64,000 bases of DNA from Pedobacter cryotolerans (GTDB lineage: Bacteria > Bacteroidota > Bacteroidia > Sphingobacteriales > Sphingobacteriaceae): the NCBI RefSeq assembly GCF_005116475.1, contig NZ_SWBO01000012.1:37108-101107 (forward strand), in the 5' to 3' direction. Position 1 is the first letter of the stretch; every line of letters starts with the position of its first letter. Both the position numbers and the translations under genes were made by a program. Below are positions 59,607 through 64,000 of the stretch, piece by piece. Under the pieces are notes generated by a model. That model was not told the origin of the DNA. It made no database searches and was given only the letters and a program-made list of their open reading frames with translations.

Positions 59607-60506
59607 TTAACGAGCCTTTTTTAAAGCCTCATATTTGCCAATATTAGCTGGGTCAACTTCGCTTAGTAAGTTGTAAGCTTTAATTCTGTCGGCTAAATCA
59701 AGAGTTGATAATACGTTACTTAGTTCATCAGCTTTGCTTGCTAAATAAACATTAGGAAAAATGGAACCTAATTTTTGCTTGTCTAAAACCTGTAGATCAT
59801 TTAATAAAGCCAGAATGTTTTTGGCACCATTAGGTATGTTTTCTTGTAACTTATCAAGTCCATTTAAGTGGTAATTGTAAATAAATACCCTTAAATCTCT
59901 AAAACTATTATTCAATAAGTTTTCATTTAGCCAGAAACGATTGCGTAAACCATCATTTGCTTTCCATCCTTTATTACCCGCAGTTTGGGCAATGTTCATC
60001 AGCATCTGTGCTTTTAAATAAAGAGGAGTGCCACCAAGTTTACTAAAACTATCCTTATCTACGCCAATAATGGTGTAAGCATAATAACCTAAAAGAGAGC
60101 TTAAATTTGAGATGAAGTTCTGATCAGAGAAATCAAGAGGTTGTCCTTCGTTGTAGTTGAAGTTAAAATCCTTATCACTTATGTTTAATATTGTACTATA
60201 ATATGAACTACCAAACACGGGTCTACTACTTTGTATCTGAGCTTCGGCGCCAAAACTAGAGCTGCCATCCCAACTCGTAATGGTGATGATAAGATTGCAT
60301 TCAATTCTTTCTTGCGGCATATAAGTTTCCGCAGTCCACTTATTATTGTTAAGAAAATCTCTAATTGTAGTCTGTAATTGCTCTAAATTCCTTTTGTTAA
60401 TGTTGGCAACATTGGGTGCCAAAACTTGCACCCGCGAATTAAGCTCTTGTGCATTTACAGAAATGCTAAATAATATTAAAAAGATGCAACCAAATATTTT
60501 TTTCAT
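59607..60506 (-). CDS. porD: DUF4835-family protein, PorD-like (type IX secretion)
   Basis: A 299-residue exported protein with a signal peptide ending Val-Asn-Ala-Gln near residue 19. ELNSRVQVLAPNVANINKRN, then FLNNNKWTAETYMPQERIEC and the FGAEAQIQSSRPVFGSSY segment identify the DUF4835 family, named PorD where it is linked to the type IX secretion system. No membrane anchor beyond the signal. It overlaps coaBC by four bases, so it is co-transcribed with coaBC, rpoZ and bamD. The type IX role rests on family naming. Confidence 0.82.
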   Translation of the reverse strand: MKKIFGCIFLILFSISVNAQELNSRVQVLAPNVANINKRNLEQLQTTIRDFLNNNKWTAETYMPQERIECNLIITITSWDGSSSFGAEAQIQSSRPVFGSSYYSTILNISDKDFNFNYNEGQPLDFSDQNFISNLSSLLGYYAYTIIGVDKDSFSKLGGTPLYLKAQMLMNIAQTAGNKGWKANDGLRNRFWLNENLLNNSFRDLRVFIYNYHLNGLDKLQENIPNGAKNILALLNDLQVLDKQKLGSIFPNVYLASKADELSNVLSTLDLADRIKAYNLLSEVDPANIGKYEALKKAR

Positions 60507-61702
60507 AGTACAGCCAATTTAAGCACTTCTTTGCAAATATCCATGGCCACTTCTTTTTTAGATTTTACAGTAAAACTGATTTTATCAAGGCGCCTATTAA
60601 ATATAGTTATTTTATTGGTGTCGGTTTTAAAACCAGCACCATCATCATTTAAAGAGTTTAATACAACAAGGTCTAAATTTTTCTTTTCGAGCTTTTCTTT
60701 TGCATACATTTCCTCTTGATTGGTCTCTAAAGCAAAGCCTACTAAAATCTGTGCTGTAGTTTTTTGTTTGCCTAAACTGGCTAAAATGTCTACCGTTTTC
60801 TTTAGTTCAATGTTAAAACTATCTTCTTTTTTCTTAATTTTCTGCTCAGCAACTGTTACAGGGGTATAATCTGCTACAGCAGCACTCATAATGGTAATAT
60901 CGCTAGCAGAAAAATGAGCTGTACAAACGTTCAACATTTCTGCTGCACTTGTAACATCAATTCTGTTTAGATTAGTTTTAGTTTTTTCGGCCGTCGGACC
61001 AGTAATTAAAGTAACATCAGCACCTAATTCATAAAGTGATTCTGCAATTGCAAAGCCCATTTTACCCGATGAATGGTTTCCAATAAAACGTACTGGGTCA
61101 ATTGCCTCATAGGTTGGCCCAGCTGTTACTAAAGCTTTTTTACCCAATAACGGTAAGCCTCTTTTAATAGTTGCAACTAAAAATTCAATAATTTCTTCAG
61201 GTTCAGCCATTCTGCCTTCACCAACTAATCCGCTAGCCAACTCACCACTATTTGGAGAAATTAATGTATTGCCGAAGCTTTTTAATCGATCAATGTTTTC
61301 TTGAGTGCTTTCATGTTTCCACATATCTAAATCCATTGCCGGAGCAAAATATACAGGGCATTTAGCCGATAGATATACCGCAGTTAATAAATTATCACAT
61401 AATCCATTTGCCATTTTACCAATGGTATTTGCACTAGCTGGGGCAATAATCATATAGTCAGCCCAAAGGCCAAGTTCTACGTGGTTGCTCCAAACGCCCG
61501 TTTCGGCTTCGAAGTATTGGGTATAAACAGGATTTTTAGAAAGCGTGGCAAGGGTTAAAGGAGTAATGAAATTACTCGCGTCTGCCGTTAGAATAACCTT
61601 AACGTTTGCACCAGCTTTAATAAGTAACCTTACTAGCATGGCCGATTTGTATGCCGCAATACTGCCGCAAACGCCAAGGATAATATTTTTATTGCTCAAC
61701 AT
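60503..61702 (-). CDS. coaBC: bifunctional phosphopantothenoylcysteine decarboxylase/synthetase
   Basis: A 399-residue flavoprotein for two steps of coenzyme A synthesis. The CoaC part (1-180) starts NIILGVCGSIAAYKSAMLV, with the conserved His near 75 (SNHVELGLW), PASANTIGKMANGLCDNLL, and PAMDLDMW. The CoaB part has VTAGPTYEAIDPVRFIGNHS with SSGKMG near 190-215, and the KIKK motif. Length is typical. It overlaps porD by four bases and follows rpoZ after 42 bases. Confidence 0.96.
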   Translation of the reverse strand: MLSNKNIILGVCGSIAAYKSAMLVRLLIKAGANVKVILTADASNFITPLTLATLSKNPVYTQYFEAETGVWSNHVELGLWADYMIIAPASANTIGKMANGLCDNLLTAVYLSAKCPVYFAPAMDLDMWKHESTQENIDRLKSFGNTLISPNSGELASGLVGEGRMAEPEEIIEFLVATIKRGLPLLGKKALVTAGPTYEAIDPVRFIGNHSSGKMGFAIAESLYELGADVTLITGPTAEKTKTNLNRIDVTSAAEMLNVCTAHFSASDITIMSAAVADYTPVTVAEQKIKKKEDSFNIELKKTVDILASLGKQKTTAQILVGFALETNQEEMYAKEKLEKKNLDLVVLNSLNDDGAGFKTDTNKITIFNRRLDKISFTVKSKKEVAMDICKEVLKLAVL

Positions 61703-61744
61703 ACCTCATCTTAATCAAAGGTGCAAGATAAGCAATGGCATCAA

Positions 61745-62071
61745 TTATTTTTGTTCTTTTGAAGGATTTCTGTGGTAAACTTTACCATTCAAAAACTCAT
61801 CAATTGCAATTAAACTTGGCTTAGGCATACGTTCGTAGTGCTTGCTAATTTCAATTTGCTCTCTGTTTTCAAAAATTTCTTCCAAATTATCATTAGATGA
61901 AGCAAACTCGGCTAATTTACCGTGTAATTCTTCTTTCATGTTATTCGAAATCTGATTAGCCCTTTTAGAAATAATCACTAATGATTCATAAATGTTATCA
62001 GTAGTCGCATCTAAATCATGCACATTTCTAGTTACCGTAGTATTCGGTACTGCAGGTTTTGCTGTATTCAT
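61745..62071 (-). CDS. rpoZ: RNA polymerase omega subunit (RpoZ/Rpb6 family)
   Basis: A 108-residue protein. TTDNIYESLVIISKRANQIS is the conserved omega/Rpb6 helix with the Arg-Ala-x-Gln motif that clamps the beta-prime C-terminus. PSLIAIDEFLNGKVYHRNP is the Bacteroidota-specific tail. Its ATG shares one base with the bamD stop, giving tight coupling in the bamD-rpoZ-coaBC-porD operon. Confidence 0.9.
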   Translation of the reverse strand: MNTAKPAVPNTTVTRNVHDLDATTDNIYESLVIISKRANQISNNMKEELHGKLAEFASSNDNLEEIFENREQIEISKHYERMPKPSLIAIDEFLNGKVYHRNPSKEQK

Positions 62072-63000
62072 TATTTTTGGTTTTTAATCTCTAATTTAGT
62101 ACTATCTATATTTTTTGCCCCTTTTTTCTCTAAGGCCATTAATCTATCATACTCTGCTTTCTCAGCAGCTATAATTTTTTGAGCTGTAACAATTCCGTTT
62201 TCGCTATCTTCCTTTAATTGGTTTGCCTCTTTAGCGTATTTGCTGCTAGGGTAAGCCTCTACGAACTCATTATAATAAGTAATAGCTTCCTTAAAACGCT
62301 CTTCTTGTCTAATCGGATAACTATTTTTAGCATACATAAACTGTGATTTTACAATCAACAAATTCATTTCCTCCGCATATTTAATATCTGGGAACTCAAT
62401 TTGCGCATTCTTTAACGCTACAACTGCCGATTTATAATTATCAATGCTGTATCCACCTAAATCATAATACAATTTAGCATTATCAAAAGCTTTAGTCTCT
62501 AATTTACCTCTTAAATTTGCTATATATTGAGCTGCTTGCGTAGCTCTATCACTTTTAGGATATAAATTGATGAAAAGCTGTAATGCATCAATCGCTTTAT
62601 AAGTATTATCCTGGTCTAATGAAGATTTAGGAGAATCTAAATAAAAGCAATAAGCTCCCATATATCTACATTCTTCAGCATTTTTACTTGCCGGATAGGT
62701 ATCTGCAAACTCTTTAAATTTATAACGTGCTGTAGTATAGTCCTTTAGGCGATACAAAGTAAAAGCGTAATAATAACTTAACTCCTCCGCTTCAGCAGTT
62801 CCTCTGTATTTTTGTGATAAACCTTCAAATAAAATTAAAGCCTTCGAGTAATCTTTTTTATTGTATAACCTAATACCTTCTTGGTATTTCTTCAAAACAT
62901 CATTACTTAAGCGTAGCTTCTCAAACTTGCTTTTGCAGCCAGCTGTGCCTAATAAAATAATGGTAAAACTTAAAATAAGTAGTTGTTTAATTTTAAACAT
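62071..63000 (-). CDS. bamD: BamD outer-membrane assembly lipoprotein
   Basis: A 309-residue lipoprotein with the lipobox GTAGC (Cys22). Five TPR-like helical pairs cover about 35-270: YQEGIRLYNKKDYSKALILF, YYAFTLYRLKDYTTARYKF, AIDALQLFINLYPKSDRATQ, then two more. BamD recruits substrates to BamA; bamA lies 56 kb away at 4129-6669. The promoter box TATCTTTG (63005-63012 complement) ends four bases before the ATG, so the mRNA is probably leaderless. It heads the rpoZ-coaBC-porD operon. Confidence 0.92.
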   Translation of the reverse strand: MFKIKQLLILSFTIILLGTAGCKSKFEKLRLSNDVLKKYQEGIRLYNKKDYSKALILFEGLSQKYRGTAEAEELSYYYAFTLYRLKDYTTARYKFKEFADTYPASKNAEECRYMGAYCFYLDSPKSSLDQDNTYKAIDALQLFINLYPKSDRATQAAQYIANLRGKLETKAFDNAKLYYDLGGYSIDNYKSAVVALKNAQIEFPDIKYAEEMNLLIVKSQFMYAKNSYPIRQEERFKEAITYYNEFVEAYPSSKYAKEANQLKEDSENGIVTAQKIIAAEKAEYDRLMALEKKGAKNIDSTKLEIKNQK

Positions 63001-63004
63001 TTTG

Positions 63005-63012
63005 CAAAGATA
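63005..63012 (-). promoter_or_regulatory. -7 box of bamD (leaderless type)
   Basis: TATCTTTG on the minus strand, four bases (CAAA) before the bamD ATG. Confidence 0.55.
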
Positions 63013-63312
63013 AGGTAATAATACGATAACGTCAATTAAAAATAATAGACTGCTAAGCTAAATAAAGCTATTCATCCAATCAAACGCTTAACAAATTTTA
63101 ACATAATATAGGATCTGTCTTTTAAAGAAGTTTATTCATAACTATAATTACACCATTCGTAACACGGCGAGAGCATCTTTATATATATACTGTACCAGTA
63201 ATAGTGAAAAATTTCTACAAAACTTAATGCTATATATATGCTATATAGTTATTAATCATAAAAATATCTTAATTGATTAGCAGATCAGATACAGTGTTTC
63301 AATTAATTAAAT

Positions 63313-63398
63313 CCCGTCGTCCGCTGCAATCTTTGCCTGGGCGTTCGCTGCTAATTCCAAGTTAGAGGTTTGGCAAAGTATTTTCGCTACCACCGGGT
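63313..63398 (-). repeat. hairpin repeat family RF1, copy E (reversed)
   Basis: Read on the minus strand: left end CCCGGTGGTAGCGAAAATAC, stem CTTTGCC with GGCAAAG (complement arms 63331-63337 and 63372-63378), then ATTGCAGCGGACGACGGGAT. The end signatures match copies A, C and D, while the stem has again a different but self-complementary sequence. Confidence 0.7.
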
Positions 63399-63705
63399 CT
63401 ATTTAACAAAGGTCAGTGCTGCTATTTGAGTGTAGCCCTGCATCAATCTAAAAATATAGCAGTATATATATAGGATACATCGGTTATTCATACTTCAACA
63501 TTCGGAAATAAATTTAAGCCTATTAACCAGTAATCAATTTAACGGGCAATTCATTTGTATATATAATAGGATAATCATTCACTCACCTGTATATATATTA
63601 ACACATACAATGAGTACTTATTACCAGTCCACAGCACCTCCTTAAAACTTTTCACTTTGTAAATCATGCACTTATGATATTTCTATAGAATATTCTTATA
63701 ATATA

Positions 63706-63736
63706 TTTGTTGTTACGTTTAATTTTTCTACTTTTG
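63706..63736 (+). promoter_or_regulatory. rRNA-type promoter P1
   Basis: TTTG (63706-63709), 19 bases, TACTTTTG (63729-63736). The sequence after the box, CATCCCGCTTCGGAGG, is repeated after P2. Spacing and both boxes fit the Bacteroidota consensus. Confidence 0.75.
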
Positions 63737-63864
63737 CATCCCGCTTCGGAGGAGGCGAATGGGTTTACGGAAATAGTGATAGGGGCATTGAAAAAGGGGA
63801 TTTAAAAGTATTTGAGCTGTAAATAAGCCACTTACGAAAAAGACAAAAAAATTTCAAAAAAAGT

Positions 63865-63894
63865 TTTGGAAATTAAAAAATCTTCTTACCTTTG
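63865..63894 (+). promoter_or_regulatory. rRNA-type promoter P2
   Basis: TTTG (63865-63868), 18 bases, TACCTTTG (63887-63894), followed by CAACCCGCTACGGAGG. Preceded by an A-tract (AAAAAAATTTCAAAAAAAG) like those upstream of strong rRNA promoters. Confidence 0.75.
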
Positions 63895-64000
63895 CAACCC
63901 GCTACGGAGGTAACGACAGAAGGAGAAAAGGAAAAGAGAGGATGAATTGAAATAGGGAAACAAAGAGCAAACAACGAAACGAAAAAAAAGTTTCAAAAAA

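Larger units (their letters stand above)
63001..64000. other. 1-kb AT-rich region upstream of a presumed rRNA operon
   Basis: No protein-coding frame is supported. It holds the bamD -7 box (left edge), RF1 copy E (63313-63398), at least five TATATATA-type tracts (near 63180, 63232, 63471, 63557, 63592), and two tandem promoters with a repeated GCAACCCGCTACGGAGG-like start region. A further AAAAAAAAGTTTCAAAAAA tract at the right edge mirrors the one ahead of promoter P2, so a third promoter probably lies just outside. Confidence 0.65.

Noticed and set aside
1..64000. tRNA genes or prophage
   Set aside because: No cloverleaf-like stretch with a TTC-loop signature and no phage structural, integrase or transposase gene was seen.

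Overview
The window looks like a chromosomal segment of a low-GC member of the Bacteroidota, most likely a Pedobacter-like Sphingobacteriaceae. The evidence is: TAnnTTTG-type promoter boxes with almost no Shine-Dalgarno sequences; the gene order nadK-porG-uppS-bamA-skp-skp-murI; a DUF4835/PorD gene beside coaBC, rpoZ and bamD; CarboxypepD-reg/TonB receptors; and many hairpin-forming intergenic repeats. No prophage, insertion sequence, CRISPR array or tRNA was seen. The last kilobase carries two tandem promoters of the kind that precede rRNA operons, so an rRNA operon probably starts just beyond the right edge (inference).

Layout. 1-8.8 kb: tail of a YqeY-like gene, an alpha/beta hydrolase, then an envelope-biogenesis operon (CBS protein, NAD kinase, PorG, UppS, BamA, two Skp chaperones) ending at a clear terminator, followed by glutamate racemase. 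8.9-15.9 kb: a long PurF-like amidophosphoribosyltransferase, a lipoprotein, a LysE exporter, two FucP-type sugar symporters and a dCMP-deaminase family enzyme. 16-21.4 kb: a PIN-toxin/antitoxin pair with a promoter-embedded operator, GMP synthase, a binding-protein-like lipoprotein, an RsmB-like methyltransferase and a ParE/RelE pair. 21.5-29.4 kb: MarC, a porin, two APC permeases and a K+-dependent-type membrane pyrophosphatase. 29.4-30.1 kb: a gene-free, apparently structured stretch. 30.1-46 kb: a TonB receptor with a DUF6660-like partner, a TIGR01212 radical SAM protein, SRPBCC, an Amt-porin pair, small conserved proteins, a DEAD-box helicase, a receiver-only regulator, EttA, a third toxin-antitoxin pair, DUF3095 and a YcxB-like protein. 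46-47.2 kb: a repeat-rich gene desert. 47.2-57 kb: ClpC, a small C-terminally anchored secreted protein, an ATP-grasp protein, a PA0069-type radical SAM protein, a tandem pair of CarboxypepD-reg paralogs and RecN. 57-63 kb: a BlaI/M56 pair with a double operator, then PorD, CoaBC, RNA polymerase omega and BamD. 63-64 kb: the AT-rich rRNA-type promoter region.

How the genes work together. Outer-membrane biogenesis dominates: BamA with Skp at one end, BamD at the other, and the type IX secretion proteins PorG and PorD embedded in those same housekeeping clusters. Three toxin-antitoxin pairs sit in the intergenic niches. The most notable signals outside the genes are: a five-copy hairpin repeat family; palindromic operators placed inside Bacteroidota promoters (upstream of the PIN module and of blaI); -7 boxes so close to start codons that the mRNAs should be leaderless; an M56 sensor-protease homolog whose C-terminus is a 23-residue repeat array instead of a beta-lactam sensor; and an unexplained structured stretch at 29.4-29.9 kb.

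All assignments come from reading sequence and recalling family features. No database search was run.
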